Notes: generated by a model not told the origin, from the letters alone. A stretch of DNA of 37,874 nucleotides from an uncultured Acetatifactor sp. (GCA_947595925.1 CANQEV010000031.1:1-37874); one strand, 5' to 3'; positions 1 through 8,444 are shown, counted from the first letter of the stretch. Numbers and translations: made by a program.

Positions 1-22
1 ATCAAGGCAGAATAAGATGAAC

Positions 23-46
23 TATATGCCATGAGGCAGGCATATA
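23..46. other. Short inverted repeat near window start
   Basis: TATATGCC at 23-30 and GGCATATA at 39-46 form a perfect 8-bp stem around an 8-base loop. No clear T-run follows, so it could be the end of an upstream transcription unit cut off by the window or a protein-binding dyad. Nothing else is recognisable in bases 1-105. Confidence 0.35.
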
Positions 47-105
47 TGTTTCACACAAACTGATGATGCCTCAAAAATTGGATATAATTTCCTTGCATAT
101 TCCTA

Positions 106-135
106 TTGACTGATTGGAAGAAGAGAGATTATAAT
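106..135 (+). promoter_or_regulatory. Sigma-A promoter of the SPKTG surface protein gene
   Basis: TTGACT (106-111) and a perfect TATAAT (130-135) are separated by 18 bases. Transcription would begin near 142, giving a leader of about 110 bases before the ATG at 252. Confidence 0.7.
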
Positions 136-251
136 ATGCATAAGCACAGGTTGAGAAAGATTCTAAACCTTGCGGGAACATTGTCCGCCCGGGGTGCCGG
201 GTCCGTATCCCTGTGAAAAAAATGAAACTGGGAAAGGAGCGGGAAAACATT

Positions 252-2732
252 ATGAAAAGCTGGAAAAGAAAGAGATGGCTGAGTATTCTTCTTGTGCTTG
301 CAATGTTGATCTGCCCTTGCGTGGAAGTGCTGGCAGAGGGGCAGCAGGGAGAAGAGGTTCAGAGCGGAGCGGAAGAGGATGAATGCCCCGCAGGAGGGAA
401 GCATATCTGGAAGGAATACACCCATCCAGCGAGCTGTACGTCGGCGGGGGAAAAATATCAGATCTGTTCTGCATGTCATTTGAGACAGACATTGGAAACA
501 TATCCGAAACTTCCGCATGACTATAAAGAGGTCACGGAATACCCTGTGAGCTGTAAGGACAGCCTCAGGAAGTTTGAATGTAATAACTGCGGAAACAAGT
601 ATAGTATTAGTAGTACTGCTTTTCCTTCCGCTGACATGAAGCATAGCTGGACGTCCCCGGATGACGGCTGGGTTCCGCTGTACGGCGATGAACCTTCCTG
701 CCGTAAGGCGGGTACGCTGATCCGCAAGTGCGCGGACTGCGGATATACCGAGACAAAGCCAGGCACACAGCAGGAACACCAGCCAATGGTAAGCCCGACC
801 GACTGTACGAGGAAGGTATGTAAAGTCTGCGGCACCGACTTGGGACCGAGCGGCGATCAGCATCAGGTCGATAATTGGGTACACAACGGTCCACTCACGG
901 CGGAAGGCGAGCACATCGGCACATGTACCAAGTGCGGAAAAACCGTCCGGGAAGGCCATGTATATAAGGACGATAATGATTGTACGACGCCTGTAGTCTG
1001 CCAAAAGTGCGGTCTGGTTATCGTAGCAGGTAATTCGGAGCACAACAAGTATCCGCTGTTTCATGGGGACGGCAGCAGCCCTTATTACACGGGTAGGGAC
1101 AACGGCAACGGAACGCATACGAGATATTGCTCCAACGAGGGCTGCAATCAGGTGACGAACGTAAGCGAGCCTCATGAGTTCGTGAACGGCGAGTGTACCG
1201 TATGCGGCGCAATAGGAAGCAGCCAGCAGTGCAATCATAATTGGTCGGAAACATTCACGGTAACTGCTACCTGTCAGAATCAGGGAAAAACATACCGAAA
1301 ATGTCTGACTTGCGGTATCCAGGAGGATCTCACTGTAACTTCAAGGACAGGGCACAGCTATGGAGAGTGGAAGGTGACGAAGAAAGCTACCTGCACGACC
1401 CCTGGGGAGCAGGTACGCGCCTGCACGACTCCCGGCTGTACGGCGGTAGAGAGAAAGACCATTGCAGCATCGGGACACAAGTCTCAGAGCTATGACTGCG
1501 GCACGGAGAAATGTTCTGTTTGCGGAGCAGTCCTCAAGAATGGGAAAAACCATGACGTTCAGAAATGGTCCCAGGATTTGACCCAGAGCGGAAAGCACTT
1601 CGGCGTCTGCAAGGAATGTCATGAGAAGGTGTATGAAAAGCACGTTGGCACAGACGACGGCAACTGCATGACGGCAGTTACATGTACGAAATGTGGAGCG
1701 GTGATTCAGGAGGCCAGCGAGGGACATAACCTGTATCCTCAGTTTGACGATGGAAATCATCCCTATTATGAAGGCAAGGACAATGGCGACGGAACGCATA
1801 CGAGAATTTGTTCCAATGAAGGTTGTACAAAGACAACGGGCGTGAAGGAAAACCATCAGTTCAAAGACGGTACATGTACTGTCTGCGGCGCTAAAGACGA
1901 ATCCAAAGGCGGTACCACGAGCAAGGCGTCTAAGGAGACGAATTCCCAGGGAAAGGTTCCGGGGAAAACGACTTCTTCCGCTTCAAGCTCTGAGAGAAAG
2001 AATTCTCCGGCAAACCCTGAGGGCACAACGCCTCCGGCTGGCGCTGAGAGCACGAATCCTCCGGCAGACCCTGAGGGCACAACGCCTCCGGCAGAAAGCG
2101 AACCCGTGGGCAGTGGGGAAATGGAAAATACCGGCTCCAACACGCAGAAGCCGGCGGCAAGCCTCCCTGTAACGGTGGAACTTCCCGAGGGCACGAGCGA
2201 GACGGCTGCGCTGACGGTCGTGGAAGTGACGGAAACCAATGAGTCTGTAAAAGAGGTGGTTACAAAGCTGTTCAACGAATATGTGGCGTATGACCTCACG
2301 CTTTTTGACGGAAACGCAGTGGTACAGCCCAACGGCACGGTAAAGGTGACGCTCAAGCTGCCCGAAGGATGGGCGAATGTGGACGTTTACCATGTGGACG
2401 GCGATACCATGACAAGGATGTCGACGACTGTGGAAAACGGAAACGCGGTGTTTACCACGACCCACTTCAGCGTGTATGTCCTTGTAAACAACGAATCCGT
2501 GGCGGCGTCCCCGGAACCTCAGGAGACGATGGAACTCAGGAAGACTTCCGAGGAGGTGCAGGAAACGCAGGAGGCGGATCCGGCAGATCCGGCGGAACCT
2601 GCGGTTGTGCAGTCTCCTAAGACGGGAGAAGGCGGAGCTAAACCGGCGGCAGCAGCCTGCACGGTAGCTGCAGTTTTCGTGGTACTCCTGGCAGGTCTCT
2701 TCTTTGTAAAGAGATCCAGGTCTGCAAGGTAA
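252..2732 (+). CDS. Secreted cysteine-rich protein with SPKTG cell-wall sorting signal
   Basis: This 826-residue exported protein has a signal peptide (basic start, hydrophobic core, likely cleavage after VLA at residues 26-28). Many CxxC pairs set in His/Trp-containing modules fill about residues 40-550. A Pro/Thr/Ser/Gly linker follows at about 555-635, and then a beta-rich domain of the kind often found before sorting signals (about 640-750). The C-terminus has SPKTG at 788-792, a hydrophobic segment and a basic tail. SPKTG resembles the (S/P)PxTG motif used by class B sortases of Clostridioides difficile, so covalent wall anchoring is inferred. The ATG at 252 is chosen because the signal peptide starts there and AAAGGAG lies upstream. 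An in-frame GTG at 213 would add 13 residues. The ligand is unknown; the CxxC modules could bind metal or form disulfides. Confidence 0.75.
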   Translation: MKSWKRKRWLSILLVLAMLICPCVEVLAEGQQGEEVQSGAEEDECPAGGKHIWKEYTHPASCTSAGEKYQICSACHLRQTLETYPKLPHDYKEVTEYPVSCKDSLRKFECNNCGNKYSISSTAFPSADMKHSWTSPDDGWVPLYGDEPSCRKAGTLIRKCADCGYTETKPGTQQEHQPMVSPTDCTRKVCKVCGTDLGPSGDQHQVDNWVHNGPLTAEGEHIGTCTKCGKTVREGHVYKDDNDCTTPVVCQKCGLVIVAGNSEHNKYPLFHGDGSSPYYTGRDNGNGTHTRYCSNEGCNQVTNVSEPHEFVNGECTVCGAIGSSQQCNHNWSETFTVTATCQNQGKTYRKCLTCGIQEDLTVTSRTGHSYGEWKVTKKATCTTPGEQVRACTTPGCTAVERKTIAASGHKSQSYDCGTEKCSVCGAVLKNGKNHDVQKWSQDLTQSGKHFGVCKECHEKVYEKHVGTDDGNCMTAVTCTKCGAVIQEASEGHNLYPQFDDGNHPYYEGKDNGDGTHTRICSNEGCTKTTGVKENHQFKDGTCTVCGAKDESKGGTTSKASKETNSQGKVPGKTTSSASSSERKNSPANPEGTTPPAGAESTNPPADPEGTTPPAESEPVGSGEMENTGSNTQKPAASLPVTVELPEGTSETAALTVVEVTETNESVKEVVTKLFNEYVAYDLTLFDGNAVVQPNGTVKVTLKLPEGWANVDVYHVDGDTMTRMSTTVENGNAVFTTTHFSVYVLVNNESVAASPEPQETMELRKTSEEVQETQEADPADPAEPAVVQSPKTGEGGAKPAAAACTVAAVFVVLLAGLFFVKRSRSAR
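801..1895 (+). repeat. Internal duplication of a cysteine-rich block within the SPKTG protein
   Basis: Two blocks of about 135 codons (801-1214 and 1494-1895, offset 693 bases) encode the same order of elements: DC....C.VCG, a GxHxGxCxxC segment, CxKCG, a HNxYPxF segment, PYYxGxDNGxGTHTR, CSNEGC and CTVCGA. They are separated by a differently patterned HxYGEWxVTxxATC module. A further 24-base exact direct repeat lies in the Pro-rich linker (2015-2038 and 2069-2092). This is a tandem domain duplication that has diverged. Confidence 0.8.
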
Positions 2733-2799
2733 AGACGGCGAAAAGACCGCGCTTTTCCAGGGCGGAGCCGTTTTCAGACCTGTAATTTTATAAAATCTG

Positions 2800-2837
2800 C
2801 GGCATAGTCGTGAACTTCGGCTATGCCGTATTTTTTT
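2800..2837 (+). terminator. Rho-independent terminator after the SPKTG protein gene
   Basis: CGGCATAG (2800-2807) pairs with CTATGCCG (2821-2828), followed by a run of seven T residues ending at 2837. Confidence 0.8.
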
Positions 2838-2954
2838 GCGCTCTCTCAGCCGCCGGCTCTCCCGGAAAAACTAGTCTGGACGGGTCTTTTGGGAAACCCG
2901 GCGTCCTTCTGAAATTTTAAAAATGTTAAATAAATATAAAATCCGAAAAAGGTA

Positions 2955-2983
2955 TTGACAGCGGTCCTTTTTTGTTGTAAATT
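2955..2983 (+). promoter_or_regulatory. Promoter of the tad operon
   Basis: A perfect TTGACA (2955-2960) stands 17 bases before TAAATT (2978-2983, 4 of 6 consensus). No other convincing promoter was found between here and 13077, so the tad genes probably form one transcript. Confidence 0.6.
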
Positions 2984-3216
2984 GCAATCATCCCGATGAG
3001 GAAATATCTGGTCGGGATTCTGAAATTCGGCTGTTCAGCCAGGAAATTCACTTTCGTTTTAAGAAGTCCAGGGGTGTGTTTACTGCGCTCAAAATTCGGG
3101 ACAGGCGCCGTTCCGATTTGAAAACGGGGACATACCGACGGATCGTTCCAGAGGGTTTTTCGGCGGAAATGCGGGATGTACAGAGCTTATTGGAGAGGAG
3201 GATGAACGGAGAAACA
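2984..3216 (+). other. Long, structured 5' leader of the tad operon
   Basis: Between the promoter and the preferred cpaF start lie about 220 bases. ATCCCGA (2990-2996) pairs perfectly with TCGGGAT (3012-3018) near the expected transcript start, and a GGCTG/CAGCC hairpin follows at about 3029. A GTG at 3076 keeps this stretch open in frame with cpaF, so part of it may instead be N-terminal coding sequence. No known riboswitch was recognised. The preceding 2838-2954 is AT-rich with no gene. Confidence 0.4.
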
Positions 3217-4371
3217 ATGACAAAAGAGACGGCGAACGAGAGGGAGAAGAAGGCATGGCAGGACAGGCTGGGAGAGCTGGTCAATGATTATCTGACGCAG
3301 AAGCAGGCCGTATTGATGCAGGTTAAGAAGGGGGCCATGAGCCGGGAGGAATTTCTGGAGGAAGTGAGAAACCACATTGACCATTATTACCCCTATTCCG
3401 CGAAACAGAGAGAGGAATTGCTGGAGCGTTTTGAACAGTATGTGTTTGGATACTCGATTCTCTCGCCCTTGATAGACGACGAGGAGATCTCCGACATCCG
3501 TGTGGTTGGATATGACAATGTGAGGGTGAAGCGGCTGGGAAAAAGGATGGATGCGGGAGTGCAGTTTACCTCTGAAAAAGAGTATCGGCAGTTTGTGGAT
3601 TATGTGGCGACAAAAAATCAGGTGAATATTTCCAACATGAACGCAATCCAGCGCTTTACGGACAATGAGAGCCATTCGGATTTCATCCTGCGGTTTACGG
3701 TGTCCATGCCCCTGGTCAACACCTTTGGAGAACCCTATCTGTGTATCCGCAAGGTGCCGAAAAACTTTCCACAGCTCTTGAAACTGGTGGAAAGGGGGAT
3801 GATGGACCGGGAGACGGCGGAACTTCTGGCGCTGCGGTTCCGAAGCGGTTCCACACTGATCTGCGGGGGCAATTCCTCGGGAAAGACCACGCTTCTGAAC
3901 GCGCTGAAGGAAACCCTTCCGGACAATATGGCGGCGCTTGTCGTCCAGCAGGCGGACGAGTTAACGACCAGGTATCACCCGGATATGATGTTTCTGCACT
4001 CCCTGCCTGGGACGGGGGAGAGCCAGGTGAGTTACGACCTCCGGGATATCAGTATCGCCGGGCTGACCATGGACGTGGATTACTTTATCATCGGGGAGGT
4101 AAAGGGAGCGGAGGCCATGTATCTGCTGAATGCGGCGTGTACCGGGCAGCTCTGCGCCGCCACCGTGCACGCGCCGTCGGCGGACAAGGCGCTGGACAAG
4201 CTGGTGGACTATTGTCTGTATGAGAGCAAATACAACCGGGAGGAACTGATGAAAATGATGGACTGTTTTCAGACGATCGTCTTTATGGAGCGCTACAGGG
4301 TAAAACAGATTTTTTATTGTACCGGCTGGGATCCGGAGGAAAAAAATCTGAGGTATGAAAGGATTTTATAG
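3217..4371 (+). CDS. cpaF: CpaF/TadA-type secretion ATPase of the tad pilus
   Basis: A cytoplasmic ATPase of the type II/IV secretion family that powers assembly of Flp/tad pili. The 384-residue protein has a helical N-terminus, a Walker A loop GGNSSGKT at 217-224, a Walker B region around the IIGEVKG segment and the family ATVHA histidine motif shortly after. It opens the operon, with tadB following after 12 bases. The start at 3217 is chosen because GGAG lies 5 bases upstream and AGGAGG further upstream. ATG 3202 sits directly against AGGAGG, and GTG 3076 would add 47 residues that look unlike the family and lack a well-spaced ribosome site. The function is secure; the start is not. Confidence 0.85.
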   Translation: MTKETANEREKKAWQDRLGELVNDYLTQKQAVLMQVKKGAMSREEFLEEVRNHIDHYYPYSAKQREELLERFEQYVFGYSILSPLIDDEEISDIRVVGYDNVRVKRLGKRMDAGVQFTSEKEYRQFVDYVATKNQVNISNMNAIQRFTDNESHSDFILRFTVSMPLVNTFGEPYLCIRKVPKNFPQLLKLVERGMMDRETAELLALRFRSGSTLICGGNSSGKTTLLNALKETLPDNMAALVVQQADELTTRYHPDMMFLHSLPGTGESQVSYDLRDISIAGLTMDVDYFIIGEVKGAEAMYLLNAACTGQLCAATVHAPSADKALDKLVDYCLYESKYNREELMKMMDCFQTIVFMERYRVKQIFYCTGWDPEEKNLRYERIL

Positions 4372-4383
4372 GGAGGTGATGGT

Positions 4384-5322
4384 GTGCGGATATGGCGGTT
4401 GGTTCTGTTTTTGATGCTCTGGGCGGCTTTCCTGCTGTTGTTTTACCGCTTTCAGAAACTCAGTCTTCTGGAAAAACTGTTCCAGAAGACCCGGATGGGG
4501 ATGGAGGAAGCCGCGAGGCGGCGGCTGATTTCTTCCAGGGTCAATCTGCAGCAGCTTCAGGATAACGGGGGGCTTTGGTTCTGGCTGGAGAAACAGCTTC
4601 GTTACAGCGGCCTCAAGAGAAGATTCCCCATGCTTGGAGCGGAGGGCTTTGTCCTGATCAATGTTATAGCGGGGGCTGCGGTCTTCCTGATCTTCTGCGT
4701 GACGGTAGGTTTTTGGGGCGGGATTCTGGCGGCGGGCGTTTTGTGGATGGCGGAATTTCTGCTTCTCACCTTTGGAAAGGCTGCAGAGATGCGCGCGGTA
4801 AACGATAACCTGATGAAGTTCTTGGACTTTTTAGGAAACTACAGTGTGACGGCGGGAGACGTCATTGGGATTTTCGGGCAGATTGGAAAATACATGGAAG
4901 AACCGATACGGAGCGTCCTGGAAGAGTGCAGCGTGGAAGCGCAGACCACGGGAGACATGGGAATGGCGTTTCTCTCCATGGCGGACAAGATAGAGCATCC
5001 TCAGTTTAAGGAACTGGTTCGGAACATTGAGGTGAGCAGCCGGTACAGCGCGGATTTTGCAGCGCTGGTAGCATTCAGCAGGCGTAGCATGCGGGAATAT
5101 ATGAAGAACGGCAGGGAGCGGAAAAGCCTGCTTAGGGAGGCGGGAATCAATCTCCTTTTGCTGCTGGGAATGTCAATTTTTGCCCTGGTGACGGTGGATG
5201 GACTTCTGGAGGCGTCAATCTGGGAAATTCTGTTTACAACCTGGCCGGGGAAAATTGCCTTGGGTGTCGTAGCGGTCATTCTGTTTCTCTTTGGAGTGCA
5301 GATTTACAAACTGGAGGGATGA
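4384..5322 (+). CDS. tadB: TadB-like inner-membrane platform protein (T2SSF domain)
   Basis: A 312-residue polytopic membrane protein that by family would form the pilus platform with TadC and contact the CpaF ATPase. A hydrophobic N-terminus, a central pair of membrane segments (about residues 85-130) and two C-terminal segments (about 255-305) frame a cytoplasmic GspF-type helical region containing the FLDFLGNYSVTAGD stretch. The start is GTG at 4384, with GGGAGGTGAT just upstream. It lies between cpaF and tadC, three bases from the next start, so translational coupling is likely. The TadB versus TadC naming follows gene order. Confidence 0.8.
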   Translation: MRIWRLVLFLMLWAAFLLLFYRFQKLSLLEKLFQKTRMGMEEAARRRLISSRVNLQQLQDNGGLWFWLEKQLRYSGLKRRFPMLGAEGFVLINVIAGAAVFLIFCVTVGFWGGILAAGVLWMAEFLLLTFGKAAEMRAVNDNLMKFLDFLGNYSVTAGDVIGIFGQIGKYMEEPIRSVLEECSVEAQTTGDMGMAFLSMADKIEHPQFKELVRNIEVSSRYSADFAALVAFSRRSMREYMKNGRERKSLLREAGINLLLLLGMSIFALVTVDGLLEASIWEILFTTWPGKIALGVVAVILFLFGVQIYKLEG

Positions 5323-5325
5323 GGT

Positions 5326-6168
5326 ATGCAGGAGTATTTTTTGGAAAAGGGAATCACGGTCATGCCTGCGGTGACGGCGGCGATAATGTTTCTGCTGGTG
5401 TTTGCCATGGGGATGTCGGGAATCGCAGGGATCCGGCAGATGAAAAACGGTTTTCGGCTGGCGGCGGAAAGGATTGCAGGAAGGAGCAGGGACAGGCCCT
5501 GGTATGAAAGGTGGAATGTATGGCTGAGCAAAAACGGCGCGGCGTATCACTTTGGAAAGTGGATCGGTCCGCTGAGTTTTCTGTTGATCCGGCTGGGAAT
5601 TTCCCTGACAGGGCTGACGGCGTTCTCGGCGGCGTCTCCAAAATACGGCGTTGCTGCCGCTCTGGGGCTGTATTACCTGCCGGTCCTGTTGACTTTATAT
5701 ATGAATAAACAGGATAACTTGAAAATGCTTCCGGAACTGAAGCATCTGTACCACTCACTGGAAATTCAGACAAGGTCGGGGGTGTACGTCACGGACGCGC
5801 TGGCGGAGGTATATGGAAGCGTAAGGGGAAAAAGATTGAAACAGGCCCTGCTGGAACTGGCGGGGGATATCGTGATGCGGGCGGATTTTGGGGAGGCATT
5901 GGAACGATTTGAGAAAAAATTTGACAACCGTTATATCGATTCCCTGTGCATGATCCTCCTGCAGGCGACGGAGTCCGGGCAGTCCGTGGATCTGCTCAGC
6001 GATTTGTCGGAGCAGATCAAGGATATGGAGGCGGCGGTCATGATGCAAAAGAAGGAGGCGTTGGACCGAAGCGTTACCTTTTATCAGCTGGGTATTCTGG
6101 CGGCGATCATGGGGATCGTGCTTTACGCCTGTGTGATTCAGATGTTTTCAGCTGCGACAAATTTTTGA
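5326..6168 (+). CDS. tadC: TadC-like inner-membrane platform protein (T2SSF domain)
   Basis: This second platform protein of the tad system has 280 residues. An N-terminal membrane segment (about residues 13-35), a hydrophobic pair at about 78-125, a cytoplasmic helical T2SSF-type region (about 130-240, including LLQATESGQSVDLLSDLSEQ) and a final membrane segment near the C-terminus are visible. The ATG at 5326 follows the tadB stop after 3 bases, and its ribosome site GGAGGGATGAGG lies inside the end of tadB. By family it pairs with TadB to transmit ATPase motion to pilin assembly. Confidence 0.8.
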   Translation: MQEYFLEKGITVMPAVTAAIMFLLVFAMGMSGIAGIRQMKNGFRLAAERIAGRSRDRPWYERWNVWLSKNGAAYHFGKWIGPLSFLLIRLGISLTGLTAFSAASPKYGVAAALGLYYLPVLLTLYMNKQDNLKMLPELKHLYHSLEIQTRSGVYVTDALAEVYGSVRGKRLKQALLELAGDIVMRADFGEALERFEKKFDNRYIDSLCMILLQATESGQSVDLLSDLSEQIKDMEAAVMMQKKEALDRSVTFYQLGILAAIMGIVLYACVIQMFSAATNF

Positions 6169-6219
6169 GAAGCATTTGGGATAAGTTTGCAAAAACAGTA
6201 TAAAGAAGGAGGAGTTACT

Positions 6220-6525
6220 ATGATGGGAGAAAAGGGAAAAGGAAATGTGGTGAAAGGGATCCTCTCCGGCGGGAAAGGCCGTATGAGCCTTCAGGAAAGT
6301 CTGGGCGCGGTCCGGGAAAGAGCGGACAGGGCATGGATTGGAATCCGGTATTTTTCGGGAAAGGAAGATGAGGGGATCGATGGGATACTTGTCACAGTCG
6401 GGCTTTGCATTATCGCGCTGCTGCTCTGCCTGACCATGAAAGACAGCCTCTCAAAATTTATTGAATCCATCGTGGAGTCCATGACCAAGGAGGCCGGAAA
6501 TATCTTGTCCGGTACCAGAAAATGA
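6220..6525 (+). CDS. Flp1-like type IVb pilin candidate
   Basis: A 101-residue protein with a basic, glycine-rich leader of about 50 residues, the acidic EDEGIDG segment, and one hydrophobic helix (about 57-76) followed by an amphipathic helix. This matches the Flp1-like pilin pattern found in Gram-positive tad operons: the leader would be removed by a prepilin peptidase and the hydrophobic helix would pack in the pilus core. A candidate peptidase is encoded at the end of the same operon. The ATG at 6220 has AGGAGG 7 bases upstream; a second ATG follows at 6223. The exact cleavage site is not obvious, and the leader is long for a classical Flp pilin. Confidence 0.65.
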   Translation: MMGEKGKGNVVKGILSGGKGRMSLQESLGAVRERADRAWIGIRYFSGKEDEGIDGILVTVGLCIIALLLCLTMKDSLSKFIESIVESMTKEAGNILSGTRK

Positions 6526-6543
6526 TTTAGGAGGCAGACCGCA

Positions 6544-6939
6544 TTGAGACTGAAAAGGGGAAGAAGAGCGGCTGAAGAAAAGAACGCCGGGCAGGAGGGA
6601 AACATAGGCGACCTCCTGTCCGTGGGTTTCTGCATCTTGGCCATGCTTGCAATCATGATGTCATTTATGGACTGCATGACGTTGATCGGACGGAAAACAG
6701 CCGCCGGACAGATCGCCAGGAACTATATTCTGCGGATGGAGACGGTTGGATATCTGACACAGAAGGAGGAAGAATCCCTGCGGGAAGAACTAAGCCGGAA
6801 TGGCATTACGAACATTGACCTCACGGGGACGACGAGGGAGCAGACCGTCTATGGGTCCCCGGTCACACTGCGGATCCGGGGAAAGATTGGAGGGGAATAT
6901 GACTTTGAGGAACTCAGGGAATCCACGGCGAAAAACTGA
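6544..6939 (+). CDS. TadE-like (DUF4320-like) pseudopilin
   Basis: A 131-residue protein with a short basic, glutamine-containing leader, one hydrophobic segment (about residues 21-45) and an extracytoplasmic domain with mixed helix and strand pattern. This is the layout of TadE-like minor pilins, and the GNIGDLLSVGF start of the hydrophobic stretch recalls DUF4320 proteins found in clostridial tad operons. The start is TTG at 6544, supported by AGGAGG at 6529-6534. The gene end overlaps the next gene by 41 bases. The family label rests on memory of similar operons and is tentative. Confidence 0.55.
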   Translation: MRLKRGRRAAEEKNAGQEGNIGDLLSVGFCILAMLAIMMSFMDCMTLIGRKTAAGQIARNYILRMETVGYLTQKEEESLREELSRNGITNIDLTGTTREQTVYGSPVTLRIRGKIGGEYDFEELRESTAKN

Positions 6940-7486
6940 CGGCTGCTCGGATGTGGGACAAGTCGGGTTAGGCGTTGGGCTGTTCTTCCTTCTCTTCCTG
7001 GCGGTATTGCTGGTCAGCCAGTTTCAGCTGGAACAGGTCAGGGCTTCGGATGGATACCTGCAGGATGCGCTTGCCGCTTCGGGCCTGGCGTCCGCGCTTG
7101 TGGACATCCAGGAGTATGGGAAAACCCATGCGGTCAGAATCGCGGACAGTCAGGCGGCATACGAGCAGTATTGTAAATCTCTCCGCGCGAATCTCGGATT
7201 GGATGAAAGCTGGGAGTGCGCAAATCGGCGTCTGATATCGGGAAAGGTCACTGTGGAGGCTTATGTGATCTACAATGTGCAGGACGGCCAGGTGACTTGC
7301 TGCAGCATGGAGGGGGATCGGGTGAAAACAACGGCGGGGTTATTGGGGGCAGTGTACGCTCCCAATGGCCAGCTGATCGAGCATACCGGGATTTACAGCG
7401 AGATCAGTTATCCGATGAAGGGACTGTTTGGGTGGACGGTTCAGGCAAGAAAGGGAAAACTGGTTGACATTGTCGGGGAAGATTAG
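6899..7486 (+). CDS. TadE/TadF-like membrane-anchored pseudopilin
   Basis: A 195-residue protein with an N-terminal polar stretch (about 20 residues), one hydrophobic helix (about 21-42: GLGVGLFFLLFLAVLL) and a long extracellular region ending in a WTVQARKGK strand. The layout fits the minor pilin or TadF-like proteins encoded next to TadE. The ATG at 6899 has GGAGGGG a few bases upstream and lies inside the previous gene (41-base overlap), a sign of coupled translation. The open frame extends upstream to about 6800 but has no ribosome site there. The stop at 7484-7486 runs directly into the all-purine tract. The exact family is uncertain. Confidence 0.55.
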   Translation: MTLRNSGNPRRKTDGCSDVGQVGLGVGLFFLLFLAVLLVSQFQLEQVRASDGYLQDALAASGLASALVDIQEYGKTHAVRIADSQAAYEQYCKSLRANLGLDESWECANRRLISGKVTVEAYVIYNVQDGQVTCCSMEGDRVKTTAGLLGAVYAPNGQLIEHTGIYSEISYPMKGLFGWTVQARKGKLVDIVGED

Positions 7487-7750
7487 GGAAAAGAAGGGAA
7501 AGAAGGGAAAAGAAGGGAAAGAAAGGGAAAAGAAGGGGAAAAGGGAAAAGAAGGGGAAAAGGGAAAAGAAGGGAAAGAAAGGGAAAAGAAGGGAAAGAAA
7601 GGGAAAAGAAGGGGAGGAAAGGGAAAGAAGGGAAAGAAGGGAAAGAAGGGAAAGAAGGGGAGGAAAGAAGGGAAGAAAGGGAAAGAAGAGAAAGAAGGGG
7701 GAGGAAAGAAAGAGAAAAGAAAGGAAAGAGAAAAGAAGGGGAAAAGAAAG
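7485..7750 (+). repeat. 266-base pure polypurine tract of irregular GGGAAAGAA-type repeats
   Basis: Every base from 7485 to 7750 is A or G. The unit varies between GGGAAAGAA, GGGAAAAGAA and GGGGAGGAAA. The tract fills the gap between a TadE-like gene and cpaB. With no T on the plus strand and no A on the minus strand, no stop codon is possible in any of six frames, so long open frames here are not evidence of coding. G-runs separated by 6-7 bases (for example around 7621-7660) meet the usual G-quadruplex spacing rule, and the strand asymmetry suits triplex (H-DNA) formation. It also holds many Shine-Dalgarno-like motifs. Confidence 0.95.
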
Positions 7751-7766
7751 CGAGGAGGTTTTTACT

Positions 7767-8435
7767 TTGGGAAAAGAAAAAAGAAAGACGCGCGGGCAGC
7801 GGTCTGGGAAATTGTGGACGGGGGCAATTTTAGCGGCCTTTACAGCGGCGGCAGCAGTTTATATCTCCATGCTGCAGATGGAAAAAAATGTGTTGGAAGG
7901 CTATGAAAAGACGGAAGTTTATCTGGCGGCATGCGAGATTCCGGCGGGACAGGTGATCCGGGAAGAAAATATAGAAACCTATATTCGGGAAGTGCAGATG
8001 GACACGGAGCTGGTTCCGGAAACCGCGCTGACAAGTCCGGAACAGGTGCTCGGCATGACTGTGCCAATTGGAATTGACAGCGGATCCCTGCTGACAATGG
8101 GGATGTTTCAGGAGATGGATGAACTGCTGGCCGGCATGGAACATCCGGTGGTGGCGGGATTCCGCGCGGATGATCTGTTTCAGGTGGTGGGTGGCGTGCT
8201 CCGGGCGGGAGACCGGATTCACATCTACAGCTCCGAGGAAGAGGAGGGAACCTTTTTGGTTTGGGAGGATGTGTATGTGCAGCAGGTTTTTGACTCCGGC
8301 GGAAATGTGATCGAAAGCGACGACAAGACGACTGCGGCCCAGAGAGTCAATATCTATCTGGACAAAGACGAAGTGGAACGGTTTTATACCGGGCTGGAAA
8401 AGGGAAGCCTTCGTGTAGTCAGGGATTGGAAATAG
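7767..8435 (+). CDS. cpaB: CpaB-like SAF-domain pilus assembly protein
   Basis: A 222-residue membrane-anchored protein with a basic N-terminus, one membrane segment (about residues 17-37) and then an SAF-type domain (about 50-115) with the pattern EVYLAACEIPAGQVIREENIE. This is the RcpC/CpaB family of tad operons; in Gram-positive cells without a secretin its role is probably extracytoplasmic pilus support. The start is TTG at 7767 with AGGAGG at 7753-7758 (8-base spacing), just past the polypurine tract. The reading frame stays open upstream through the purine tract only because that tract cannot contain stop codons. The next gene starts 9 bases downstream. Confidence 0.75.
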   Translation: MGKEKRKTRGQRSGKLWTGAILAAFTAAAAVYISMLQMEKNVLEGYEKTEVYLAACEIPAGQVIREENIETYIREVQMDTELVPETALTSPEQVLGMTVPIGIDSGSLLTMGMFQEMDELLAGMEHPVVAGFRADDLFQVVGGVLRAGDRIHIYSSEEEEGTFLVWEDVYVQQVFDSGGNVIESDDKTTAAQRVNIYLDKDEVERFYTGLEKGSLRVVRDWK

Positions 8436-8444
8436 GAGGCGGTT

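Noticed and set aside
136..216. A 26-codon open frame overlapping the GTG at 213 by four bases.
   Set aside because: Its ATG overlaps the -10 hexamer of the promoter, so it would lie upstream of the transcript start.
7485..7750. Repeated units considered as a CRISPR array.
   Set aside because: There are no distinct spacers or palindromic repeats, only irregular purine units.
7428..7766. Lys/Glu/Arg/Gly-rich N-terminal extension in frame with cpaB.
   Set aside because: The purine tract cannot encode stops, so the open frame is trivial; a good ribosome site marks TTG 7767 as the start.
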